DNA of 64,000 nt from Rhodobacterales bacterium (GCA_021155205.1 JAJNPS010000033.1:1-64000), one strand, 5' to 3'; shown: positions 1-9,154, counted from the stretch's first letter. Notes: generated by a model not told the origin, from the letters alone. Made by a program: numbers and translations.

Positions 1-186
1 CAGCCGCGACAAGACCTCACCGCCTTCATGTATTCCCTGATCGTCACCGCAAAGATGAACGACATCGACCCGCAAATCTGGCTCGCCGATGTCCTCGCCA
101 CAATGCCCGCCTTGTCGGTATCCCGGTCGCCGGACCTGTTGGCGTGGAATTGGCGCGGCGCAACTTCAAGACAAAAAGCAGCCTGA
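1..186 (+). mobile_element. IS66-family transposase, C-terminal end (5' part outside window)
   Basis: The frame is open from base 1 to a TGA at 184-186 and encodes about 61 residues. The segment around AFMYSLIVTAKMNDIDPQIW followed by LADVLATMP and a terminal LLAWNWR matches the conserved C-terminal tail of IS66-type transposases (usually ITAKLNGVDPQAWLADVLARI and LLPWNW). The start is cut by the window edge, so I cannot tell whether the element is intact. No clear IS66 terminal inverted repeat is visible in the 99 bases between the stop and the next gene. It lies at the 3' end of the large catabolic operon and points to past mobile-element activity there. Confidence 0.8.
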
Positions 187-285
187 CCACGGCCTGCGCC
201 GGATGGTTGCGCTTCGAAGAGGGTCGGGGGAGAGGGAGTGTCGCGCCGCCTTGATCGGGCACTGCACCGGGATATCGAACCAGAC

Positions 286-1065
286 CTAACCCCCCGGTTT
301 CCGCGCAAACAAATGCGTCGGACAATGCTCGCCACTGTCCAGCACCGGGATCATCCGCTGCCAGATGCCGACATTGGTCCTGACGAACTCCGGTCCGACC
401 ACCTTGGCCGCTGTCTTGCCCGCATCCCCCTGCAGCCGCGCCAGTTCCTCGCGCGCCTGAACCCTGTACCATGCATTCCGCGACCGGGTGCGCCCCGCCA
501 CGAACCCCGCCGCCGCCATTGCATCGAGGTATCGCACCGGCGTTGCCATGCCGAAGTCCAGCCCCTCGGCGGCGATATAGGCGGCCATCAGGGGCGACAC
601 GGTTTCCGTGCCGATCAGCCAGTCCGACGCGATGAACCGCCCGCCGGGTTTCAGCACGCGAAAGACATCGGCCATCAGGGCGTGCTTGTCGGGGATATGG
701 ACGATGGAGTCCTTGGAAAAGACGACGTCGAACGTGGCCTGCGGAAAGGGCAAGGGACCGGGGACGACCTTGATCAGGCCGATGCGGCCGGTCAGCCCGG
801 CTTCCGCCACCAGCGACCGGGCGCGGGTCAGAACCGGGTCTTCGACGTCAAGGCCGGTGACATATCCGGCACCGTGGTTCCTGACCAAAGCAATGTCGAT
901 CCCGCCCGCACCACAGCCGATGTCGAGAACCGAACACCCCGCGATTTCCTGCCCCTCCAGAATGCGCGCGACCTCATCCGGTCCACCGGGGGACAGGAAA
1001 CCCGTGCCCCAGACCGCCTCCAGCATCGCGATCATCCGGGCGGGATAATGATCTTCGGTGGTCAT
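286..1065 (-). CDS. class I SAM-dependent methyltransferase, phosphobase (PMT)-like
   Basis: 259 residues. SAM-binding motif I VLDIGCGAGG lies at residues 46-55, followed by the acidic GLDVED near 71. The stretch FSKDSIVHIPDK and later LKPGGRFIASDW resemble phosphoethanolamine/phosphobase methyltransferases, whose hallmark is a (Y/F)S(R/K)DAILHI block. It is the last gene of the minus-strand operon; its ATG overlaps the stop of the VOC gene (ATGA), which fixes the start at 1065. A methyltransferase in an otherwise demethylating cluster is unexpected: it may regenerate a methylated intermediate, or act on a small amine. The family is clear, the substrate is not. Confidence 0.8.
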   Translation of the reverse strand: MTTEDHYPARMIAMLEAVWGTGFLSPGGPDEVARILEGQEIAGCSVLDIGCGAGGIDIALVRNHGAGYVTGLDVEDPVLTRARSLVAEAGLTGRIGLIKVVPGPLPFPQATFDVVFSKDSIVHIPDKHALMADVFRVLKPGGRFIASDWLIGTETVSPLMAAYIAAEGLDFGMATPVRYLDAMAAAGFVAGRTRSRNAWYRVQAREELARLQGDAGKTAAKVVGPEFVRTNVGIWQRMIPVLDSGEHCPTHLFARKPGG

Positions 1066-1463
1066 ACGGGGTCCTTTGCCGGGTCGTAATCGCAGAACGC
1101 CGCGCATATCTTGTGGCCGTCAAGGTCACGGACATAGGCCACGTAGAACTTGGGGTCATAGCGATCACGGGTGCCGGGTCCGCCCTCGTCACGTCCTCCT
1201 TGGCCAAGCGCGGCGCGATGAAACGCGCGGACTTCGGCCGCATTCCTTGCGGCAAAGCTGTACATGGTCCCGTTGCCGACGCTGGCAGGTTGCCCGTCAT
1301 AGGGCGCGCAGATCCAGAACCCGGTGGCATCGCCCGGCCCCCAGCCTGCCCAGCCCGCGGGGGGATCGGCGCGGCGCGTCTGGCCAAGGGTCGCGAGGAC
1401 AGCATCATAGAACCCTTCCGCCCTTTCCAGATCGTTTGTCCCAAGCGTCACGTCCAGCAGCAT
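1062..1463 (-). CDS. VOC-family (glyoxalase/bleomycin-resistance fold) protein
   Basis: 133 residues, a single VOC domain: opening LDVTLGTNDLERAEGFYDAV (first beta-alpha module) and closing FYVAYVRDLDGHKICAAF, as in small glyoxalase-like dioxygenases and lyases. Two start codons are possible; the one at 1463 is preferred because AAAGGA sits 8 bases upstream, whereas for the start at 1472 the same purine run abuts the ATG. The stop overlaps the next gene's start (ATGA). Members of this family bind a divalent metal and act on small substrates or bind ligands; which applies here cannot be read from the sequence. It shares the operon with an amidohydrolase and a methyltransferase. Confidence 0.8.
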   Translation of the reverse strand: MLLDVTLGTNDLERAEGFYDAVLATLGQTRRADPPAGWAGWGPGDATGFWICAPYDGQPASVGNGTMYSFAARNAAEVRAFHRAALGQGGRDEGGPGTRDRYDPKFYVAYVRDLDGHKICAAFCDYDPAKDPV

Positions 1464-1480
1464 CGGGGGCATCCTTTCGC

Positions 1481-3103
1481 TCAGAGGTCGGGACTGCGGT
1501 GGACCGACTGCCCCTTGAACAGCGTCAAAATCACCCCGGTCTCTGCCACCGCATAAGGGTCGCAGGCGAAGATGTCGCGATCAAGCACGATCAGGTCCGC
1601 AGAATAGCCCGGCTTCAGCGCGCCGGTATGGTGGCCCCGCCAACAGGCGGCGGCGGCGTGGGTGGTATAGCCGAGAAGCGCCTCATCGATCGTGATCGCC
1701 TGCTCCGGGAAGAACGGCGCGGTGCGGCCCCGGTGGCGCGGCGGTTCGCGGGTGATCGCGGTGCCGATGATCTCGAACGGGTTCAGCGTCGTCACCGCCC
1801 AGTCCGAACTGATGCAGTAAGCCGCGCCCGCGTTGATCGCCGACCGCAGGGCATAGGTCCAGGGCGCGCGCGCCGGGCCGATCATGTCCATCGTGCCGTC
1901 GGGGATGATCGGGTCGGTCGCGGCCCATAGCGGCTGGAAGTTTGCCATCACGCCAAGGTCGCGGAACCGGGGCCAGTCGTCGGGATGCACAAGCTGGCAA
2001 TGGGCGATCTGGTGGAGCGAGGGCCAGGCACCGTTGGCGGCGCGGGCGGCGGCAAAACCGTCGAGGGCGGCACGGGTCGCGGCATCGCCGATGCAATGGA
2101 CATGGATCTGGAACCGCGCGGCATCAAGGGCGGTAAAGAACGCGCGGATCTGGTCGGGGGTGAACATCAGGGGCGCGTTGCCGCCACTGGCATCGGCATA
2201 GGGCGCAAGCGTTGCCGCCGTGCGGTTCTCGAACCCGCCATCCAGAAAGAACTTGGCGGAATGAAGGTGAAAATCCCCCGATCCCTGCGCCATGCGCCAC
2301 GCGGTCAGGCGCACCATCACATCGTCAACCGTCTGGTCCGGCGTCACGTGCATCGTGCCTGCCACGCGCAGGGTCAGTGCGCTGCACGCATCGGCGTCGG
2401 CATAGATGCGGCGGTGGTGGTCCAGGATCTGCGCATCCAGAACGCCGGTGATGCCGTGCCGGTTGGCGTAGGACATGGCCGCCCGCAGGCCCTGGGCCAG
2501 CGTCGCTTCGCTGGTCTTGGGCAGGCGGTCCGTCACCCGATAGATCGCGTCCTCGTGCAGCATGCCCGTCGCGCGGCCACGCGTGTCCCGCACGAAATGA
2601 CCGTTCGGCGGATCGGACGTGTCATCGGTGATCCCGGCCATCGCAAGCGCGGCAGAGTTGATGCAGGCGTTGTGGAAATTGCCGTCATAAATCAGACAGG
2701 GCCGGTCGGGCACAATGGCGTCCAGGACAGCCCGCGTCAGGTTGCGATCGCCGAAAAATCCGTTCTGCCAGCCCGCCCCCCAGACCATCGGGCCGGTCCG
2801 GCTTGCGGCATGACGCACCATCACCGCCCGCAGTTCCGCCAGCGTCGTGCAGTCGTAAAGCGGTGCCGTCTCGACCAGATCGACGCCGCCGTTCAAGAGG
2901 TGGATATGCGCGTCCTGAAAACCGGGCAGGACCAGCCGCGCGCCCGCGTCGATGACCTCTGCTCCCTGCCCCGCCAGCACTGCCATTTCACCAACGGACC
3001 CGACCGCCAGAATGCGGTCGCCCGCCATCACCAGCGCCTCGGCCATGGGACGCGCGGGGTCCATGGTGCGAATGCGGGCGTTGGTCAGAAGGGTGCGCGT
3101 CAC
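1481..3103 (-). CDS. YtcJ-like amidohydrolase family protein
   Basis: 540 residues, a usual length for the YtcJ/N-substituted formamide deformylase group. The metal site is complete: HxH in GFQDAHIHL (residues 61-69), then HCIGDAA, IAHCQLV and SSDWAVT supplying further His and Asp ligands on a TIM barrel. These enzymes hydrolyse C-N bonds such as formamides or amides in the cytosol. The start is a GTG at 3103 overlapping the stop of the cupin gene (GTGA). In this operon it could release formate or an acid from an N-acyl or N-formyl intermediate made by the oxygenases; that is inference. Confidence 0.88.
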   Translation of the reverse strand: MTRTLLTNARIRTMDPARPMAEALVMAGDRILAVGSVGEMAVLAGQGAEVIDAGARLVLPGFQDAHIHLLNGGVDLVETAPLYDCTTLAELRAVMVRHAASRTGPMVWGAGWQNGFFGDRNLTRAVLDAIVPDRPCLIYDGNFHNACINSAALAMAGITDDTSDPPNGHFVRDTRGRATGMLHEDAIYRVTDRLPKTSEATLAQGLRAAMSYANRHGITGVLDAQILDHHRRIYADADACSALTLRVAGTMHVTPDQTVDDVMVRLTAWRMAQGSGDFHLHSAKFFLDGGFENRTAATLAPYADASGGNAPLMFTPDQIRAFFTALDAARFQIHVHCIGDAATRAALDGFAAARAANGAWPSLHQIAHCQLVHPDDWPRFRDLGVMANFQPLWAATDPIIPDGTMDMIGPARAPWTYALRSAINAGAAYCISSDWAVTTLNPFEIIGTAITREPPRHRGRTAPFFPEQAITIDEALLGYTTHAAAACWRGHHTGALKPGYSADLIVLDRDIFACDPYAVAETGVILTLFKGQSVHRSPDL

Positions 3104-3948
3104 AGCCGCAGCGCCTCCAGCGCGGGCCAGTCACTGGCCGGGATCACATGGGCCAACGCATCGGTGTCCCGTGTCCAGGCATAGATGCACAGGAACGGCA
3201 CCGGCCCGACCTTGGTCAGGTGCGGGCGATTGGCCGGGTTCCAGACCGGCTGATGCGCGGGCGTGACGACAAGGGGTGCGTCGGGCTGAAAGCGCCAGCC
3301 ATGCGGGCCGGTCAGCGGGGCATAAAGCTCGGGTGCGGCATGGTGATGGTCGCGGTAAAGAACATGCGGCGCAATCACGAACAGCCCAAGATCGAAATCC
3401 GGCGCCCGGATCGGGGCATCCTGACCGATCAGTTGTGCAAAGGCGTGGCCGGTTGCAAAGGCATCGCCGATCCGGTCGCGGGGATAGCCGTCATAGGTGA
3501 TCCAGTTCAGATGCGCCGCACTCGCCGCGATGGCATAGGCCAGCGCGGGATGGGTCGCAACAAGCGCGGCAAGCGCCACCGGCAGATGCGCCGCGACAAC
3601 CGGATTGGCGCGCGGTGCGATCCCTGTCACCGGACCCGCCCGGCGCGCCAGCCCCTGTCGCACCTCGACGGGGCCATCGCCGGGCAGCATCGCCAGATAG
3701 CGGCCGATTTCGGCGACGAGCGCGGACAGCACCGCGACACCATCGGACGGCGGCTGCCCCGGGACCGGCAGTCCGCGTGCGGCCAGCACCGTGATCGGAT
3801 CGCGCGTGTCGTGGGCCGACAATTCGCGGTAGACCTCCAGCACCTCGGCCGACATGTGGCCGGCCTGGTACAGCGCCATCGCCGCACCATAGCGCACGCG
3901 CCCCGATCCTTTCTCGCCCACCGCGAAATGCAGCAAATCCTCAGTCAT
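3100..3948 (-). CDS. cupin protein of the DMSP-lyase-like (DddQ/L/W) superfamily
   Basis: 282 residues. An N-terminal helical part (about 1-180) precedes a C-terminal cupin. Cupin motif 1 is perfect: YRDHHHAAPELYAPLTG (residues 198-214) gives HxHxxxE then six residues and Gly, with H201, H203, E207 and Tyr209; the distal His is H243 in NPANRPHLT. That H-H-E-Y-H arrangement and the wording APELYAPLTG are characteristic of dimethylsulfoniopropionate lyase cupins. Start at 3948 overlaps the permease stop by 8 bases. It may be a true beta-elimination lyase for an onium compound or a relative with another substrate. The setting next to a polyamine-type importer supports a cationic substrate. Confidence 0.75.
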   Translation of the reverse strand: MTEDLLHFAVGEKGSGRVRYGAAMALYQAGHMSAEVLEVYRELSAHDTRDPITVLAARGLPVPGQPPSDGVAVLSALVAEIGRYLAMLPGDGPVEVRQGLARRAGPVTGIAPRANPVVAAHLPVALAALVATHPALAYAIAASAAHLNWITYDGYPRDRIGDAFATGHAFAQLIGQDAPIRAPDFDLGLFVIAPHVLYRDHHHAAPELYAPLTGPHGWRFQPDAPLVVTPAHQPVWNPANRPHLTKVGPVPFLCIYAWTRDTDALAHVIPASDWPALEALRL

Positions 3949-4780
3949 TGCTTTGAAACGCCATGCGTTCATCCAAGAGCCTGCGCTTTTCGGCGCGATT
4001 GAGGATCCACCCCGCCAGCGCCACCCCGATTCCGACCACGACGACCGTGATCGTGGCCAGCGCATTGATGTCCGGCGTCACGCCCAGCTTGACCTTGGAC
4101 CAGATCAGCAAGGGCAGCGTCGTCGATCCCGGCCCGGTCGTAAAGGAAGTGATGACCACATCATCCAGGCTGATGGTTAAGGCCAAAAGCCAGCCCGACA
4201 GGATTGCCGGGAACGCCGTGGGCAAGGTCACGTCCCACAAGACCTGCCACGGCCTTGATCCCAGATCCATCGCCGCCTCTTCGATCGCGCGGTCGGCCTG
4301 GGACAGGCGCGCCTGCACGATGGTGGTCACGAACACCATGGAAAAGGTGATATGGGCCAGCGTGACCGTGGTGAACCCGCGCTGCGTGGGCCAGCCGGTG
4401 GCGTCGGCCAAAAGGATGAACACCATCAAAAGCGAGATGCCGGTGATCACCTCGGGCATGATCAGGGGCGCCGTCACAAGGCCGGAAAACAGGAACCGGC
4501 CGCGGAATTTTGTGAAACGTGCCAGTGCGAACCCCGCCATCGTGCCAAGGATCGTGGCGAATGTCGCGGATGTCAGCGCGATCTTCAGTGACAGGATCAG
4601 CGCGTTGATGACCTGGTCGTTCTGGACCAGCGAGACATACCATTTCGTCGAAAACCCGCCCCAGACCGTGGCAAGGCGCGATCCGTTGAACGAATAGACC
4701 ATCATCGACAGGATGGGGATGTAAAAGAACGCGAACCCGAAACAGAGGATCGTAATCAGGAACACCGGGCGGCGGTTCAT
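3941..4780 (-). CDS. ABC transporter permease, PotC/PotI type
   Basis: 279 residues, an inner-membrane permease with about six hydrophobic helices. The EAA loop that docks on the ATPase is visible as IEEAAMDLGSRPWQVLWDVT, followed by LPTAFPAILSGWLLALTISLDD (read in two parts), typical of PotC/PotI of spermidine/putrescine importers. The start overlaps the stop of the sister permease (ATGA). It forms the membrane channel with the gene at 4777-5700, fed by the binding protein at 6802-7905 and energised by the ATPase at 5702-6805. Confidence 0.92.
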   Translation of the reverse strand: MNRRPVFLITILCFGFAFFYIPILSMMVYSFNGSRLATVWGGFSTKWYVSLVQNDQVINALILSLKIALTSATFATILGTMAGFALARFTKFRGRFLFSGLVTAPLIMPEVITGISLLMVFILLADATGWPTQRGFTTVTLAHITFSMVFVTTIVQARLSQADRAIEEAAMDLGSRPWQVLWDVTLPTAFPAILSGWLLALTISLDDVVITSFTTGPGSTTLPLLIWSKVKLGVTPDINALATITVVVVGIGVALAGWILNRAEKRRLLDERMAFQSND

Positions 4781-5700
4781 TTCTGCGCCTCCCGCCCCTC
4801 GGCACGGGCCTGATAGCGGCTGTAAATCATCGTCGGCAGCACCATCAGAACCAGCAAGGCCACCGCCACGGTGGAGGCCATCGGCCAGTCGCGGGCTGAA
4901 TTGAACTCATCCGCGATCACCCGCCCGATCATCGGGCTGGAGGCATCGCCGACCAGCGTCGGGATCACCAGTTCCCCCGCCGCCGGGATGAACACCAGCA
5001 GGCCCCCCGCAATAATCCCCGGCATCGACTGCGGTAATGTCACGTCGCGGAATACCTGGAACGGGCGGCTGCCAAGGTCCATCGCCGCCTCGTCCAGCGT
5101 CGGGTCCAGACGTTCAAGGCTGGAATAGAGGGGCAGGATCATGAAGGGCAGATAGGTGTAGACCATGACCAGAATGACTGCGAAATTGGTATTCATCATC
5201 GGAATGGATTTCAGCGCCCAATCCAGAGGCACCACGAAATTCCAGATGTCGGTCAGCCCCTGGTTGAACCAGCTTGTCTTGCCCATCAGCCCCATCCAGG
5301 CATAGACGCGCAACAGGAACGAGGTCCAGAACGGCAGGATCACCAGCATCAACAGGATCGACCGCCTGCTTGGGGCAACACGGGTCAGGCCCAGCGCCAT
5401 CGGATAGCCGATCAAGAGGCACAGCGCGGTCGCCAGCCCCGCATTCATCAGCGAGATGACAAAGGACCGGATGTAAAGGTCGTCGGTGAACAGGCGCCGA
5501 TAGCCGTTGAGGTTCACCAACGGATTGTCGCCGCCAAAGCCGAACGGCGGGGACGTCGGTGTCTGCGTCGCCACGCTGATCGCCAGCACGATCAGGAACG
5601 GGATCAGGAACAGCAAAACCAGCCACAGATAGGGCGCCGCGATGATCAGGTCGGACCAGCCCTTGCGGTGAAACCAGCGGACAAGGGGGGATGCGGCCAT
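4777..5700 (-). CDS. ABC transporter permease, PotB/PotH type
   Basis: 307 residues. Hydrophobic segments begin near residue 20 and the EAA loop reads LDEAAMDLGSRPFQVFRDVT. The start at 5700 is chosen because the upstream in-frame extension lies inside the ATPase gene and is not permease-like, and because it leaves a one-base gap to the ATPase stop. Family length for PotB/PotH is about 285-320, which fits. It pairs with the PotC-type permease downstream. The complete four-gene transporter inside a catabolic operon shows that the substrate is imported from outside the cell and is probably a small cation or zwitterion. Confidence 0.92.
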   Translation of the reverse strand: MAASPLVRWFHRKGWSDLIIAAPYLWLVLLFLIPFLIVLAISVATQTPTSPPFGFGGDNPLVNLNGYRRLFTDDLYIRSFVISLMNAGLATALCLLIGYPMALGLTRVAPSRRSILLMLVILPFWTSFLLRVYAWMGLMGKTSWFNQGLTDIWNFVVPLDWALKSIPMMNTNFAVILVMVYTYLPFMILPLYSSLERLDPTLDEAAMDLGSRPFQVFRDVTLPQSMPGIIAGGLLVFIPAAGELVIPTLVGDASSPMIGRVIADEFNSARDWPMASTVAVALLVLMVLPTMIYSRYQARAEGREAQK

Positions 5701-5701
5701 G

Positions 5702-6805
5702 TCAGTCCCTGAGCAGAATGGCCGAGGCGGGATCGAAACTGACCCAGACCCTGTCATCCCAGTCGGGTCGCCGGTCGCCGTCGCGGCGCGCATTGACGAC
5801 GTGGACAGAAATAAGCTGGCCCGATGGCAGCGTGACGCGGTAGAGGCTGTCCTTGCCGAAATAGGCCAGGTCCTTGATCTGGCCTTCGATGACGTTGGCG
5901 GCGTCAGGCCGGGCGGCGTGGATCGCCAGCTTTTCAGGGCGGATCGCCAGGGTCAAAGGTTCACCCCTGACCAGATCCGGGATCGCAGCGGCTTGTACGC
6001 TGGCCGCGAAGGCAGGCACATCCAGCGTGGCGAGTTCACCCGCGATCTTGGCCACCGTCACCTCGAACTGCGACATCGAACCCAGAAAGTTCGCCACGAA
6101 CCGGGTTGCCGGGTGTTCGTAGACCTCGCTTGGCGGGCCGACCTGCTTTACCGCGCCCTTGTCCATCACCGCGATGCGGTCGGCCAGTGTCATCGCCTCT
6201 TCCTGGTCGTGCGTGACGACGATGAAGGTGACGCCCGTGCGGTCCTGGATCGACATCAGTTCGAACTGCGTGTGTTCGCGCAGCTTCTTGTCCAGCGCGG
6301 CAAGGGGTTCATCCAGCAGCAGCAGTTTCGGCTGCCGCGCCAGCGCCCGCGCCAGTGCCACCCTTTGCCGCTGGCCGCCCGATATCTGGTGCGGCTTGCG
6401 GTGTCCGAATTGCGAAAGCTGCACCAGGTCCAGCATCGCCCTGACCCGGTCGGCGCGCGCCGCGGCCGATATCGGCTCATGCTTCAGCCCATAGGCGACA
6501 TTCTTTTCAACCGTCATGTGCGGGAACAGCGCATAGCTCTGGAACATCATGTGGACCGGGCGCTCCCAGGGGGGAACGCCGGTCATGTCCTGCCCGTCAA
6601 GCGTGATGCGCCCGGCTGATGGGTCCTCGAACCCCGCCAGCATCCGCAAAAGCGTGGTCTTGCCGCAGCCCGACCCGCCCAGGAGGGCAAAGATTTCGCC
6701 CTTGGCAATGGTCAGGCTGACATCCCTGACCGCCTGAAAACTGCCAAAGGATTTCGACACCCCGTCGATCCGAAGAAATGCGCCGGGGGTTTGCGCCACG
6801 ATCAC
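5702..6805 (-). CDS. ABC transporter ATP-binding protein, PotA/PotG type
   Basis: 367 residues. Walker A GGSGCGKTTLL is at about residues 43-53, the signature SGGQRQRVALARALAR follows, Walker B is LLLLDEPLAALD, and the C-terminal 100 residues form the TOBE domain that packs on the partner subunit. No ATG lies in frame upstream of Walker A within a sensible distance; a GTG at 6805 overlapping the binding-protein stop (GTGA) is the likely start, with a second GTG at 6799. It powers the importer encoded by the neighbouring genes. Confidence 0.92.
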   Translation of the reverse strand: MIVAQTPGAFLRIDGVSKSFGSFQAVRDVSLTIAKGEIFALLGGSGCGKTTLLRMLAGFEDPSAGRITLDGQDMTGVPPWERPVHMMFQSYALFPHMTVEKNVAYGLKHEPISAAARADRVRAMLDLVQLSQFGHRKPHQISGGQRQRVALARALARQPKLLLLDEPLAALDKKLREHTQFELMSIQDRTGVTFIVVTHDQEEAMTLADRIAVMDKGAVKQVGPPSEVYEHPATRFVANFLGSMSQFEVTVAKIAGELATLDVPAFAASVQAAAIPDLVRGEPLTLAIRPEKLAIHAARPDAANVIEGQIKDLAYFGKDSLYRVTLPSGQLISVHVVNARRDGDRRPDWDDRVWVSFDPASAILLRD

Positions 6806-7905
6806 CCGCCCGTCTTGTATTCGGTCCAGGCGCGGGTGATTTCGCGGTCCTGCTCTTCGGATTGCGGGGCGGGGGTGAACAGGCGCGCCATCACCTCGGC
6901 ATCGGGATAGACGGCCGGATCCGCCGCGATGGCGGGATCGACCAGGGGCGTTGCGGCCCTGTTGGCGTTTGCATAGCCGGTATAGTTGGTGCATGCGGCC
7001 GCCACGTCGGGGCGCAGCAGATAGTCCGCAAACAGATGCGCGTTGTCCACGTTGCCCGCATCCGACGGAATGCACCAGCTGTCGAACCAGGCCGGCGCGC
7101 CGGTCTTCGGCACGAAGTACTGCAGGTCCACCGCAAGCCCTGCCTCGGCGGCGCGCGCCTTGGCGACGCCATAGTCGCCCGACCAGTTGTTGGCCACGCA
7201 GACCTCGCCCGTGGGCAACGTGTTGAGATAGTTGGAATTGTCGAAGGTTGTGACATACTCGCGGATCGGCTGCAGCGCCTCGATCATCTTTGCATATTCG
7301 GGCGCGCGGGCGGTGTCCACGTCGATGCCAAGGTAGGCCAGAACCATGAAACCGAGGTCCGTCGGGCTGTCCAGCAGTGTCAGCCCGCAATCGGCCAGCT
7401 TGGCCGCGTTCTCGGGGTTCAGGAGGGTGCCAAGGTCCGCAAGATCCGCATCGGGCAGACGTTCCCGCACCAGGGTCATGTTGAAGGTGAACCCGACCGA
7501 ACCCCACATGTAGGGCACCGAGTACTGGACACCGGGATCAAAGCCTTCAAGCACCTTCAGGATCGCCGGATCGAGGTTTCCCCAGTTCGTCAGCCTGGCG
7601 CGGTCCAGTTTCTGGTAGATGCCCGCCTTGACCATGTATTGCAGGCTTAGGCCCGATTGCAGCACCAGATCATAGCCCGATGCCCCGGCCAGCATCTTGG
7701 CCTGCATTTCCTCGGAACTGGCATAGAGGTCATAGACGACGCCGATGCCGGTCTCGGCCTCGAAATCGGCAATTGTCGTTTCGCCGATATAGTCGGCCCA
7801 GTTGTAGACGTTCACCGTGCCCGATTGCGCCCACGAAGGACGCACATAAGGCGCGGCAAGGGCGGTGGTCAGGGTCGCAAGGGCGTGACGACGGGTCAGC
7901 TTCAT
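6802..7905 (-). CDS. periplasmic polyamine-type substrate-binding protein (PotD/PotF family)
   Basis: 367 residues. The N-terminus has a basic region with RRHALATLTTALAAPYVRPS and a likely cleavage after SWAQ near residue 27, so the protein is exported; the twin Arg is suggestive of Tat but not a full consensus. The mature start TVNVYNWADYIGETTI is the classic opening of spermidine/putrescine binding proteins. GGGAG lies about 10 bases before the ATG. It captures the operon's substrate in the periplasm. PotD-like proteins of marine bacteria also bind N-methylated compounds, so polyamine itself should not be assumed. Confidence 0.92.
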   Translation of the reverse strand: MKLTRRHALATLTTALAAPYVRPSWAQSGTVNVYNWADYIGETTIADFEAETGIGVVYDLYASSEEMQAKMLAGASGYDLVLQSGLSLQYMVKAGIYQKLDRARLTNWGNLDPAILKVLEGFDPGVQYSVPYMWGSVGFTFNMTLVRERLPDADLADLGTLLNPENAAKLADCGLTLLDSPTDLGFMVLAYLGIDVDTARAPEYAKMIEALQPIREYVTTFDNSNYLNTLPTGEVCVANNWSGDYGVAKARAAEAGLAVDLQYFVPKTGAPAWFDSWCIPSDAGNVDNAHLFADYLLRPDVAAACTNYTGYANANRAATPLVDPAIAADPAVYPDAEVMARLFTPAPQSEEQDREITRAWTEYKTGG

Positions 7906-7945
7906 GGCGGTCTCTCCCGATTGTCATCTGCTTTTCAGGTTACGG

Positions 7946-9154
7946 TTACAAAGTCGGCTGGCAAATCAATTTCTCATTCTGGCGTCGGATTTCGCCCTCG
8001 GACGGCACGTCGTTCAGCGTCATCACCGGCATCAGGCGGCGCAGACCGTCATGGTGGCGGCGCAGGCCGTATTCGAGGTCGGACAAGTGGAACCCCTCGA
8101 ATGCATCGGACTTCATCGACTCGTTGGACCAGATCGACAGCTGGCGATCCTCGGCTGACGTGTCGCGGTCGATCCGCATCGCAAGATAGCGCGCCAGATG
8201 CATCTCGCGCGTCTCGCCGGGATTGCGATACATCCGCCCGGTCAGGCGGGTCAGGCCGGGGGAAAGCGGGATTTCCTGATAGAACTGAACGGATTCCGGC
8301 GTGATGGCAAAGACCACGTTGGGGAACAGGCCGTAGTAGGTCCAGGCCTTTTGCAGGTGTTGCGGCAGGTCGCGGGAAGGCGCGTGCTTGACGTAGTGCC
8401 GCACCGACCAGCCCCGCCCCGGCGCATCGCCGAAATAGCCGACCGAGACGGTCAGCCCGTCGTCGAGGTAAAGGTCGCGATAAGTCCGCCCGTAAAGCTC
8501 CTGCAGGCCGGGATGGGCCAGCGGCACGTGGTAGCCTTCGTTGTCGACATCGCGGACGGATTTCCAGTTCACCGGCAGGTCGGTCGCCCAGTTGGGGGTC
8601 TGGACCGGCAGGACGTCTTTCAAAGAATACGCCGTGAAATCCCGGTCAAACGGGGCCAGCAGGGTTGCGACCGAAGGCTGCGGGCCGGGAGCAAAACGCA
8701 GGAAGATGAAACCGTGGAACACTTCCATCTCGATGGGCTTCAGCCCGAACTTGTCGCGGTCCATGTCGCCGAAACTGGTCGGCTGTGCAGCGCCGCGCAG
8801 GGTGCCGTCAAGGTTGTAGACCCAGCCATGGAACGGGCAGACGATGGCCCCCTTGCAGTTGCCCCTGTGGCCATCAACCACCCGCGCACCGCGATGGCGG
8901 CACAGGTTGTGGAACGCCCTGAGGACACCATCCTTGCCGCGCATCACGACGGCGCGTTCGCCCATAAGGTCGAACGCCAGCCAGTCGCCGGGGGCCATCA
9001 CGTCGCTTTCGTGGCCTGCGACCTGCCAATGCGTCAGGAACAGCCTTTCGCGTTCCAGCGCGAACAGTTCGGGCGAGGCATAGGTCCAGGCGGGCAGGCC
9101 CTTGCGATCCCAGTCGTTGGGCACCGGGACGGATCGGATCGGGAAGTCCTTCAT
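7946..9154 (-). CDS. Rieske [2Fe-2S] ring-hydroxylating/N-demethylating oxygenase, alpha-type (first of two)
   Basis: 402 residues. The Rieske cluster ligands are C85-x-H87 (NLCRHRGA) and C106-xx-H109 (VCPFHGW). The catalytic mononuclear iron site is RDVDNEGYHVPLAHPG, with H209 and H214 and, at the usual bridging position three residues before the first His, Glu206 instead of the Asp of dioxygenases. Glu there is seen in carnitine monooxygenase-type enzymes acting on quaternary amines. Start at 9154 overlaps the previous stop (ATGA). No ferredoxin or reductase gene accompanies it, so electrons must come from elsewhere. Confidence 0.88.
   Translation of the reverse strand: MKDFPIRSVPVPNDWDRKGLPAWTYASPELFALERERLFLTHWQVAGHESDVMAPGDWLAFDLMGERAVVMRGKDGVLRAFHNLCRHRGARVVDGHRGNCKGAIVCPFHGWVYNLDGTLRGAAQPTSFGDMDRDKFGLKPIEMEVFHGFIFLRFAPGPQPSVATLLAPFDRDFTAYSLKDVLPVQTPNWATDLPVNWKSVRDVDNEGYHVPLAHPGLQELYGRTYRDLYLDDGLTVSVGYFGDAPGRGWSVRHYVKHAPSRDLPQHLQKAWTYYGLFPNVVFAITPESVQFYQEIPLSPGLTRLTGRMYRNPGETREMHLARYLAMRIDRDTSAEDRQLSIWSNESMKSDAFEGFHLSDLEYGLRRHHDGLRRLMPVMTLNDVPSEGEIRRQNEKLICQPTL

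Noticed and set aside
1985..3184. Plus-strand frame opposite the amidohydrolase
   Set aside because: Shadow frame; the minus strand carries complete metal-binding motifs.
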